A model generated the notes under the pieces. It was not told where the DNA came from, searched no databases, and saw only the letters and a program-made list of their open reading frames with translations. A program made the position numbers and the translations under genes. From Hawksworthiomyces lignivorus (taxonomy: Eukaryota > Ascomycota > Sordariomycetes > Ophiostomatales > Ophiostomataceae): a stretch of DNA of 64,000 bases. This document shows positions 49,000 to 59,745 of this stretch, piece after piece. The stretch spans positions 186,001-250,000 of the forward strand of contig NTMA01000040.1 in the NCBI GenBank assembly GCA_002917075.1, written 5' to 3'. How positions within the stretch are numbered: position 1 is the first letter of the stretch; each line of letters begins with the position of its first letter.

Positions 49000-51900
49000 G
49001 ACCTGTCGGCGTTCGTAAGTTGCAAGAAGATTTCTCCCGCGTTCTATCCCTTGCCCACATTTTCTGCTCCAGCAAACTCTGCGTTGCGTAGATAACTTTT
49101 TTCTCTCACACAGCGCATTGCGTCATAAATTACCTGTCCCGCACTGTCTCTCCCCCACACCTCTAGCGCACCTTCCCCTTTTCCCCTGGCTGCATCTGTC
49201 CGTTGCCCGTTTTCTGCAATTGGCTCGCTAGTTAGCCGTTTTATTTTCTTTCTCTTTCCACTGGGATTTTGGCGTAGCTCTGGTGCTTTCTAGTGAAGAA
49301 GGCAAATACGATAATGAACCAAATTATGTATGCACTTTTATTATCCCGACATGTTTTGCTCGTGTGGCAACTTCAGCGCCGTCTCTTCTTTAGAACTAAT
49401 CCTTTTCGCTCCAACCTATCATTATTTCCCGCTCCCATTCTCTTTTTCATCCTTACTTTCTAACCATTGTTACAAACCGGCTTTATTTCTTCTTCTCTCT
49501 TTCCCTCCTACGTCCTATTTCTATTTTCAAACTAATTTGTCCTTTTTTTTTTTGTCGATAGACAGCAATCCCACCGCCTACATCACCCTTCTCCAAGAAC
49601 ACAAGCATCTGAAAGCTGTGACGAAGACGAGCGACGCAAGAGCAAACATATAATCATTCGGCATTCAGTTTTCAGCTCTGATCTTCTCAATTTTGGTCTT
49701 TTCGATTTCTGGTTCTCTAGGTGGAGTTTCGAATCTAACTCTCGTTTCGAAACCCCACCAGATAAAATTTACTTCGAGTTCACGCCACCCTAGTCTTCCT
49801 CTGCTCCGTCTTCTCTTTTCTTTCCCTCTTACGAGGGAACCTTGCAAGTCGGCACCCCTAGTCGTGCTGCGCTCGAATACTCATATGAACGTGTACTCCG
49901 ATTGTAACAACACCGCCGTGGCTGTAGCTACGACGAGTCCACGTGCCGATCAGAACATTTCTTTGGTCTGCACGCGAGCATTCCAGCAAGACGGTTCCGA
50001 CTAACGGCAGACAAGACCAAGCTTTTTGAGTGTGAAAAGAGAGAGAACGAAGGAACGACGGCTCAAAGGAAAAAGACAAGAACAAAACTCGTTTTGGCTA
50101 CAAAGACGGTTCAAAAATCATTGCACTGTAGTCTTCCCTCTACTATTGAAACATCTGACAAAGGCAAAGGGTACGTCTGATTTTGTTTGTGTTATCTTCC
50201 GCTTTGTGACTACTTCCCCTATCACGTCGTATGTTTGTTGTCTTCCGCTTTTTTTTCTCTGTTTCTTCAGCATCTCTCATCTTGTTTTACATTTCCATAT
50301 CGTCAATTCGCGTTATGCGCGTCGACTTTCCGGGTTGCAGGCACCCACAGCTTCCGCCCCTGTCAATTTTTGCTATGGCTGCATTTTGGTAGCCCCCCCT
50401 TTTTTCTGCCCTATTTCCCCTTTCTGACCCAGGCTTCCTCGTCTCCACCCCTGTCTCTGGTCAACTTGAGGCAACACGCCCCTATCTTCTGTACATATAC
50501 TATGTACTTAGGCACTTCTAATCACCAAAGCTGTGCCAGGAGGAATCCTAAGTACACTGTACTTGGCCTGGTATCCCGCAGCAGATACACCACAATTCCC
50601 ACTACATTTTCGCTACAAAGTTCATTCCCACCTTAGCACTTTTCCTGTCATCGGCGTGGGTCAGCCTTTGGCACAGGTAGTCCTGTGCCAATCTCGGAAG
50701 CGTTCCACCCTAGGTCTTTTGGGGGCATCGCATGAATAGTGAGTTATTTGGGAACAGAAGAACACAGAAAGATATCAGCGAAAGAAGGAAACAATGAAAC
50801 GCGGAGAGAAGATTGGAGACAATAAGAAAAAGAATGATAACAAACAAATATTTCAAGAAAACTAAGAGTGGAAAGAAAAGCAGTGGATAGCAGAGAAAAG
50901 AGAGAAAGTAGGCCCAAGATTCGCGCGGGCTTTCGCTGAATTTTACGTCACTCTCTCTTTCATATTTCTGTCCTTGTTTCTCCCCTATTGTTTTCTATTT
51001 TTATCCCGGATTGATTCCAGTGAGCCAGTTGTGCGTCAACAATCCAAATACAACGAGGCACTGCTTGGAAAAGGGGAGACAAGCTCAAAGATAGAGGGGG
51101 TCGCAGGAAACCAAAAAAGCTGAGAGCCCAGAAAAAGAAACGAAAAGCTAATCCCACATATGACCTAGAGAAATATAACGGCTGGTTTGGTGTCGCTGAC
51201 ATTTAGCTCCACGTTGTTTCAGGTTCACCACCATCGGCATTATATATGTAATTGAAGCATCCTGCTTCAACACCCCATACTTTGAAGTTTGCTTTCGGTT
51301 CTTATTTTCATTATTTTCGTCATTTGGTCCAATACCTTTTCTCTTTTTGTTTTGCCTGTCTGAATATTTATTTCGATCCTTCTCCTCATAACGGTGAGTC
51401 AAATTAAAACTAGCAACACAGGCCAAAGAGACGAGAAGTGGCAAGATTTAGTCCTCTCGGCTTGTTATTGTCCCCTTGACTTTCTTAGCTCCCCCTGTCC
51501 TCTCCCTGCCGCCTCTGGAGCAAGCGTGTTTTTTTTTTTTTTTTTTTTCTTTCTCCCTCTTCTATACAGAATAAACTCCTTCCCCTCAACCCCCCTATTG
51601 TCTTATTTTTCTGTTCCGTATCTTATATCTATATCTGCACCTCCCCTACATTTTTACCTTCGTCCTTCCTTGCATCTTCTCCTACGATTGTCCCTGACTC
51701 CCTGGTCGACTCGCGTGCACGGCCGCTATCGAAAACCTGGTTGACTCCCAGGTGCATATTTGTACGTACCATACAGTACAACGGCGCTTGCGTACTTGCA
51801 CGTACAACCTGCACACCCTTACGTCAAATCCAACGACACTATCCACGCATTCGCATCACCCAACCTTCAAGCATTCCTAGAGAGAAGACAAGGAGGACAC

Positions 51901-52346
51901 ATGCACCTGTTCACAGACGCGCTGCTGGACATCTTCGAACGCCGTCACTGAATACACTTGCCTACATACGATCACTTTGTCGATTTCAGACTGTCTGTTC
52001 CTTCTCTTCCTGCGCCCTGCCCTGGTTCTAATCGTTGTTCCCGATCCGACTACACATATCTCTTGCTTCATACATAATGAGCACGCCAGGGTGGCGGGCC
52101 TCAGTAACTGTTACTGATGTCAGCTTTGTATGGTGTGCTTGACATATCTCATTTTTCAGTGCAGATATTAGGACACCAGAATACCCGATAAGCAAACAGA
52201 TATGTAGACGGATTGGGAATGAAAGCATCACAATGCCTTCTCCATGTCTTTTATCTTCTTGTCTATATATTTTATGTTTACGTTAGCCTAGACTTCGGGT
52301 TGCTAACTATGAACTATTGCAGCACCAACCTCGATCATCCATTCTA
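49000..52346. other. pyrimidine-rich upstream region of the regulator gene
   Basis: Repeated T/C-rich stretches on the plus strand (about 49140-49260, 49430-49560, 50200-50450, 51460-51680) include a 20-T run at 51529-51548. Short ATG-initiated frames occur but look non-coding. This is the pattern of a long fungal promoter and 5' leader, and a possible acceptor TATTGCAG at 52314-52321 suggests a leader intron before the ATG at 52347. Confidence 0.45.
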
Positions 52347-55161
52347 ATGGGATTAACAATGGCACAACAACACCGCCAGGCGCCGGTCCAGGCTAAAGAA
52401 GAGCCATATGATGTGAGCTTCTACTTTTCCTTTGTTTCGCTGCTCATTGTCCTAAGCTCCTTTCCCTTAGCGTGCGAGGCTTTGTTCCTTTTTTGAGGTC
52501 TGAATAAATTTCAACCTATCTTCTATCCTACATTCCATAAGTTATTATCGTGGTCAACAGTCAGTTAGCTGCGGGCTTCACGGTTACATGGCACTCTTCA
52601 GACTACATCTACTACACCTATCATTTCTTTACTTGTCGCAACGATTTAGTCCCGATATCAGATGAGCACAAGATATTGGCAATTTGATTTCAGCCCATTC
52701 TCTACGAGACTTTCTATGCCCTTTCCCCACCTGGCGCTTTTGCCGTGTTTACAAGTGTATTACAACCCTACAATCCAAGACACATTGTGGAATCACGTTT
52801 GGTTTCCAGAAGGCAATATTGTGTTGCGTTTTAGCCCACCGCGGACGCCAGCCGACGGTGAAAGCCTGTGGGATAAGGGTAGCACTGGCATGGGTCTTTC
52901 TGTTTCACTAAGCACTAGGGCGCACCGTCCCACAACGTTTTCAGCCCGGAGACGGCCTAGCGTCGCGCGGGTAACTTGATGCTGCATGACAGTACTTTTT
53001 TTTTTTGTGTTTCTGCGTCGCAATTTACAGGGGATCTTCTATATGCTGCGCCTATGTTGTGAGCTATTAGTCGCAAATTACGACCGCCAACAACTGTTGG
53101 TTTCTGCTAAGTGGCAGTTGAAACCTAACGGTCCTATAGCGACATGACCAGAGATCAGAGACCAAGCAAGTGAAAGGGACCTCGATCGCTAGCATGTCGG
53201 TATGATTGGACGCTATTGGCTTTAAGATCTCTTCTTTTCCCAAAAGAAATAATAGGACAGAAGCGCTGTTCACAAAGTGGCATCATGTCTGAGATGCTTA
53301 GATGCATGCTAAGCGTGAGGAGTGAAAGCTTTGCAGACCTATCAGAGTATTGTGGTATGCTACTTGCGGCCTTGACACGATTTGCTCCTGCTCTTGACAA
53401 ACATCGCTTCGATGGTGACTCTTTGGTGGTGTCTGGCGATACAAAAGGGTTTACCTGGTCCAAAATTCTGCGGCTCGCCAAATGGTTCTGGCATCGCTCT
53501 CGACTGGCAACAAAAACGACAAGGATCGCTTTTTGCACACCGCCCATGTCAAGTTTTGGGATCAGGGGAGGGAGCGAAAGGGGACACGAAAGACCAGCAA
53601 CCCAGCTTCCAGTCTCTCGTATCCCCCGGCTAGTCTCTCCCGTCCTTGGTCCTCTGAACCCCTGTCCCGGTTTGTGGCTAACTCTATTGGACAATCACCG
53701 ACTGGGGTGGGTTCTGCAACATGCACCTTTCATTGGCCATCTATCCCCTAGGATGTTACCCGCGTTGAAATTTCTCTCCGCCTCACACCCTTCCCCCTAT
53801 TATCTGTACCAAACATGGCTCCCCTCAAGATCAGTATCCCTGATCCCTGCTCCCCGTTGTCCTTCATTCGCATTCTCAGACCTCTTATGCCCTTGCTCAT
53901 CTTAACGTTTTCATGCCTTTTCTCCTCCAAATTTCATGGGCTCCCCGTTGCGAGGGGTCCATTTTCCATGGTTGAGAAGTTCATCTTCAACCAAGCAAAG
54001 AAGAACAAAACACTAAAAAAAACATCCAAAACCAAGCAAAATGTCCAAAGCGGGTTGCGACACAAAAGCACATCCATATCATTACCCTTCTCTTTAGCTC
54101 ACTCTGCCATTTCCCCTGGTCTACATAAGAACCTTGCCTTCCTCGTCACGCTCTCCACAAAATCTTAAGCAGACTCAACCTCCTCACTTTCTTCAGAGAA
54201 GCAAGAGACCACTCTGTCGAACACCTTTTCATTTCTTGGGTTTATTTCTGCACAGAAGGGTGTCAATCATCCATTCACATTCCCCTTCTTTGGAATTTGT
54301 AAGGACCCTGTCTAGTTCACCGGTATTCCCAGTTTCTTCCATTTTCTGAATCTCGATCTCGCCTCTGGGTTAGTAGATTCTAGTCCACTGCACCATCCTC
54401 TTTGCCCCTGCAGCCAGACCACACTTCACTTTCCTCACCAAGCCTGTTTTTGTCACCCTTGTCGCCTACCGTGCCTACGTGTTCTCTCTACCAGGTTATT
54501 ACGGTCCCGCAAGGCGGATCAGTAAGCCCTGCGCTGTCGCGAATGGCCTTAAGGCAAACAAGAGCCTCAAGGAGGCCATAGTTTTCTAGAACTGCTTTTC
54601 TCCTTCTTTTTCAATCTGGCACAAACTCGCAATCATAATATTTATTACATAGGCTTTCAGTGATAGCCAGAGTATCTGCGTGTCAGAGTTCATGATTAGA
54701 TGGCTCCTTTTCTCTCCTGCAAGGTCCTCTTCCATATCTAGACCCTGGTTTCGACCTTGTTTGTATTAGCAGTACCTCGCATCGTCCGCAGATCACCCCC
54801 GCCCCTTAATTCTGCGTTCTCATCTCTTAACGCGGCAATTAAGACCCACAAGGTCTTAATTTCTCGATCTCTTCATAACCCTTTTTATTTTCTCCCAAAC
54901 ACTAGCTTTATTACCCCTGGCAGCCAGCTTGTATCAAGACATCATAAATGGTGCACCATTCGACGCTCCTGATCCGATGACCCCTTCCCCTCTTTTTATA
55001 GAAACGCTACTTCCGAGCAGAATTTCTCCTTTATTACCTTTTTATTTTATTTAATCACATTATATTCTAAATTTGACCTTACTACTTATGCTGACCTGAT
55101 CTTTGCGCAGCATCATAATCATCCTCATCAACACAATCCGCAAGGACAAGCTCCGCATATA

Positions 55162-55193
<32 letters not shown>

Positions 55194-58100
55194 TTCTCGT
55201 CCTTCAAGTATAGTTCACCAACATCACCCACACCAACACCATAACCAGGGCCAGGCTCCTCAACCTCAGCATCACTCTCCATATCCCGTATACCAACAAC
55301 CTCAGACAACCAGTGGCCAGCACACTCAAGACTTATATAACTACCAATCTAGTCCTTACAACGCTCCTGCTGCGCCTAGCGGGTATACTTCAGCAGGTAA
55401 AATTTTGTTTAGTCTTCACCTGAAGTATTTTGAATCGAAGCACATATCTAACTTGTTCCAGAGATGATGGCCGCCACTATGTCTAGACCTCCCTATCCAC
55501 CTATGTCTTATCATACACAGTCTAACTCCCCGGCATCTGTGGGATCGGCTACAGGGCATGATCAACAGCGTAACATATATGGACAACCCCCGCAGCTGCA
55601 CCAACCACAAATGTATTATGGGCAGCAACATCAGTATCAATCTCTCCCCCCGGCTGCTCCATCACCGTATGGCCAGCACGCTCCAGCACCACACCAGTCT
55701 ATGGCCTCACAACCAAACATGATGATGTCCCATGGAGCACCGTCACCGGTACCACATCAGATGGCCCAGCATGCCAGCCAGCACGGTTCAGCATCAGCTA
55801 TGACAGGAAGCCCTCGGCACGCGAAGATGGAGGTTCAAAGCCTAACACCTCAGCTTTCGCGACAGCCTGCTCCACCAACAGCACCTTCGCCTCTCTCAAT
55901 GGGCCAGGTACCGACAGCGCAAAATTTGCAAGCCCAGAGTTTGCAAGCACAGAATCTGCAGGCACACCAGGCCCAAAGTATTCATGCCCAGCAGAGTGTA
56001 CCACAGCACCAGCAGCACTCTCAGCATCCTCAACATCAGCACCCGCACCAACACCAACCACATCAGCACCCGCAGCACCCGCAACAAGCCGTTCAACATA
56101 CGCAACACAACCAGCAGCATTCTCACCATACAACGCCACAAAATGGAACTAGTCCACTTCCCACGGGTCAGCCTGGCAGTGCAGGATCTTCTGTGGTAAA
56201 TCCGAATGCGGCTCCAGGGCCTATTCCCGCTACAACTCCGTTAGTAGTCCGACAAGATCAAAACGGAGTCCAGTGGATTGCGTTCGAATATTCTCGTGAC
56301 CGTGTGAAGATGGAATATACGATCCGCTGTGACGTGGAGTCTGTGGTGACGGAAGATTTGGCACCAGAGTTCAAGCAGGAAAACTGTGTGTATCCTCGGG
56401 CCTGCTGTCCTCGCGAGCAGTATCGCGGCAACCGTCTGCAATATGAGAGCGAGTGCAACACTGTTGGTTGGGCGCTCGCTCAACTGAATCCGCCACTGCG
56501 TGGCAAGCGTGGCCTAATTCAACGTGCTGTCGATAGCTGGCGAAACAGCAATCAAGATCCTCGTCTACGGAGTCGTCGTGTACGACGCATGGCAAAGATG
56601 GGCACACGTAAGGCCGTTGGCGCCGCTAATGCTGGACTGACCGCTGGTGTGGGTCAGCCTTCACCCGCTCATCTCGGCAGTGCCACGCTCCCGAGTGTTG
56701 GTACTCCTTTAGGCAAACCTTTGCACTCTTTGCCTCAACAAATGCACCATCATGCCGATACAGCCCAGGCCGGGGGAGACGAAGTTGGTATGTTTCACCA
56801 GATGTGATTTTGATTACTTTCCTATTTTTTTTCTTTCTACATTGCCATCCGTTATGTCATGACAGAACTTGGCATGAGTTTTGATACCTTTTCACAAGAT
56901 CGCCCTTCTTATTCATCTTGATGTTACCCTATTGGTTGCTGTCTTTTTACTATTGCACTTTCCTATCTGGCAAGGTTTTGGTTAGCCATGTTCGGTTTAT
57001 TCGGTTGTTTGGCCTCAGACTTCTTATAACTTGCTTTTTTGTTTTCTCTTGTTTGATATATACTCTTCATAGGCGCTCGATTCCCTCAAACCCTAAAAAG
57101 TTGCTCAGGCGACGGAAACTGGTACACAAAAGGAATTTGTACACTATCTCAGTGCTTTTATATATATCTTGCTGTACTGTAGTGTATATCCACTCACTAC
57201 TGTCTGGTTTTTGTGTATATTTTATCCGTTTCCTCATTGCATTGTCCATTTGTTGTTCTTCCTGCGTCTTTTGCTTTGGTTCACCCTGGTTGTCTCCGGC
57301 CACCCCAATAGTTTTGTTGCATGGATTTGACTTGGATTAGCCAGTTCATCACTGCCTGGGATGTGGGGAATTCGAGGGAAGAGAGCCTGCCGTGAAAGAT
57401 TGGAAGAGACCAACAGTTGGCAAGGAGAAGCTAGAGGAGCATTTCCAAGGTGAACTGTTTTCATGTTACTTGCCATTTCTTTTCTGATCTATTTTTTCCT
57501 CTTGAACTGGGCAGGCCCATGTTTGTGTAAGCGCATCTGAAGAGTGATGCTGACGGCAAGTGAACAAGGCAAGCAGCCGCGCAAGCTTGTGGGGAAAAAA
57601 CCAGTTCTTGGCTTTGGGATTATTTGAGGGATAGTTTTGTCTGATCTATTATTGTCACTCAGCGAAGCCTTGACTGGATCACCATATACATACATGTAAC
57701 CCCATTCTTCCTGAAAAGCCCAGAGTACTATCGCAAAGACAAGTCGTTCTTTATTGCGTACGTTTATGCTTTTTCTCTAACAGGGAAATGCCATCTTGCA
57801 AAACGTCATCTTACTTCTTTCCCTTGTAAGGTGCTGTCACCTATCCCCTATCCTTGTTACTGGGGTCAGTTCCCCCTGGCATGTTTGTTTAGTCTCATAC
57901 ACCATCTCGCTCTCCTTTTCCAATCCTATCTTAGCCTCTGGCTGTCTCCGCTTCTCTCCCGCCCCCCCTGTACATCTTGCCTCTTTTCACTCACCCCTTC
58001 CCCTTATCGTTCTTCCTTCCATTTCTGGCCTCTTATTCCGACCAAGCGACGTCGGCGGATGGGATAGCCTTCATTGCTGCATGGAAACACAGCCATTGCC

Positions 58101-59204
58101 ACCAATTCATTCCTATACTGATCCAAGTTGGCCTTCACTTATATTGCCTCTTGCGTTTGCTCTGGCTAACCCTTCCAATTTAGGTGAGGGTGAAGACTCG
58201 TATGCTGATGGCGGGCCACACCACCATCACCAAGTAGCACCAAACGCCGTGATAGCGACACGGCCAACCAGTGTGGGAGCTAGCACCGCGACACAAGACA
58301 CTCGTCCTGCTCAAGTCTTCAGCTCCTATGGTGGCTATCCTGGTGGCACCCCTCTCCCGCCCATGTCATCTACGGTAGCTCTAGCTCATAGCGCCGGCAA
58401 TGTCAGCGGGGCTTCCAGCACTAAGAACACTGTGCCCCAACCGGATGGCCTATTTCCAGACCTACCTGAGGCCAAAAAACGAAAGTTTGTGCTTGTCGAA
58501 GACCGTGGCTCTCGGTTGCGTGTGCGTGTTACTCTGAACATGGTCGACACCAGTGAGATCCCGGACTCGTTCCGGCGATCTAATGCTGTTTTTCCAGGCT
58601 CTTTTTTCCCACGTGAGATGGAGAGCCCGCCACCCAGCCCGACGGGACGTCGCTTCTTTCCGGCTGACCTAGACGACATCGAGGAATTTCGCTTAGACAA
58701 GGGGAGCGACGACGGCGACGAAGTCGAGGCCGGCGATAATGTAGATGGAAGTCGCCGCAGGCGTCACCATCGTCGGCGCTTGGTTTTGGCAGCTCGTGGT
58801 GATAGCCTTGACGACACTATTGCAATGGTGTCGGTCTCTGTGGGGGACAACATGGAAGAAGACATTGCTATTCCACGAATGCGCAAGGCACTGCGGCGGA
58901 AGCAAGTGCGACTAAACGATCTTGGCTGTCGAATGGCTTGGTTGCAGAGCCGCGCATTTGCAGGACGGCGAATTTTTCTGCAAAAGGCTTGTGAGTGTGG
59001 TTGCTTTCCCCTTCCAGTAAATCAATATTTTGGTGTATTAATGCTCAAGGAGTGGATACATATCGAAGCAAGACATGCAGTGGCATCTTAGCGTCAATGC
59101 AAGACGTGAGTGATATCGCGCCACACTACGAGTTACGGGTTGGTAAGAAGAATTGGCTGTCATGCGAGCGGGAAATGGAGCTACGGCAGCTGAGCCGCAC
59201 ATAA
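52347..59204 (+). CDS. Gln/His-rich putative transcriptional regulator with giant introns
   Basis: Predicted exons 52347-52412, 55111-55396, 55462-56787, 58184-58990 and 59053-59204 join in phase to 878 residues. Introns are 2,698, 65, 1,396 and 62 bp. The N-terminus MGLTMAQQ ... KEEPYD leads into His/Gln/Pro-rich sequence with a Q10 run, then imperfect LQAQ-type repeats. Conserved block 1 (about 378-505) has FEYSRDRVKMEYTIRC, CVYPRACCPREQYRGNR and AVDSWRNSNQDPRLRSRR. Block 2 (about 657-710) has KKRKFVLVEDRGSRLRVRV and FPGSFFPRE. Block 3 (about 791-865) has RRKQVRLNDLG, SRAFAGRRIFLQKALDTYRSK and APHYELRVGKKNW. From memory these blocks occur together in one Pezizomycotina protein family (a DUF8032-type domain, unverified). 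They suggest a nuclear regulator. Blocks 1 and 2 belonging to one gene rests on phase match and family memory; a smaller model would end at a stop at 56805-56807. Confidence 0.82.
55165..55191 (+). repeat. CAG microsatellite encoding poly-Gln
   Basis: Nine CAG codons preceded by one CAA in the regulator's exon 2, giving Q10. Likely polymorphic in length between strains. Confidence 0.9.
55915..55990 (+). repeat. imperfect 18-bp coding repeat
   Basis: Three to four degenerate copies of a six-residue unit (AQNLQA, QSLQAQ, NLQAHQ) in the Q-rich region of the regulator. Confidence 0.6.
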
Positions 59205-59745
59205 GACACGAGAGGCTTGTAGTCTAGTTAAGCTAACGCCATTCTCATTTTCGAACTATGCTATGGGCGTTGCAATTGTTGGTCTAGTACCCCGTACAGA
59301 TTTTAAAGATGTTTGCGATGCGCAGCCCTTCTGCCAAGGTTGGGGTCAATGCAAAAGGCTGCGTGTCTGTAGGATATGGGGTTCTTGTATTTGGATCTGG
59401 ATTGGGCATATATTGAGTAAAAAGTACGAAGTCAGAGAGATCTTGGGATATATTAAGATGAATTTTTCTCTCATATGTTACTATTACCAAAAGCTGTATT
59501 ATAGCTTGAGGCCCGCGACCTCTTCCATAGGTGGCTGAAGTTAATGGGGAACTGTTGGCCTGGCTATCATCTTCTTGGAGCGGAAAGGGGCATATTTTGC
59601 CTGCTCGATGCTCCGCTGACGTAATGTTGCACCCCGCAGCTGCTATGTCTAGTCTTGGATTTTGTCGTGAGTCATCAAAGGCATTGTGTGTTTTTGAAGA
59701 CAAGCTTTTCGCCGTGCTAAAGAGGTAATTGACATTGCCATCACT
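59205..59745. other. short tandem intergenic spacer
   Basis: About 540 bp between the regulator stop and the Rqc2 start, both on the plus strand. It must hold the regulator 3' end and the Rqc2 promoter. No ORF with protein-like composition. Confidence 0.5.

Noticed and set aside
36631..52346. Transposon or LTR element filling the gene desert
   Set aside because: No reverse transcriptase, integrase, transposase or helicase motif was found in the available frames, and no long direct or inverted repeats were recognised by eye. A fully decayed element cannot be excluded without a search.
53155..53694. 179-codon minus-strand ORF in the regulator's intron
   Set aside because: Overlaps the plus-strand ORF at 53285-53905, has no motif or splice context, and both cannot be coding; neither has independent support.
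57796..59091. 431-codon ORF taken as a stand-alone gene
   Set aside because: The first about 128 codons are pyrimidine-rich, of random composition and end at a TTTAG acceptor; only the part from 58184 shows conserved sequence, and the tail after 58990 reads through a GTGAGT donor. It is better explained as an internal exon of the regulator.
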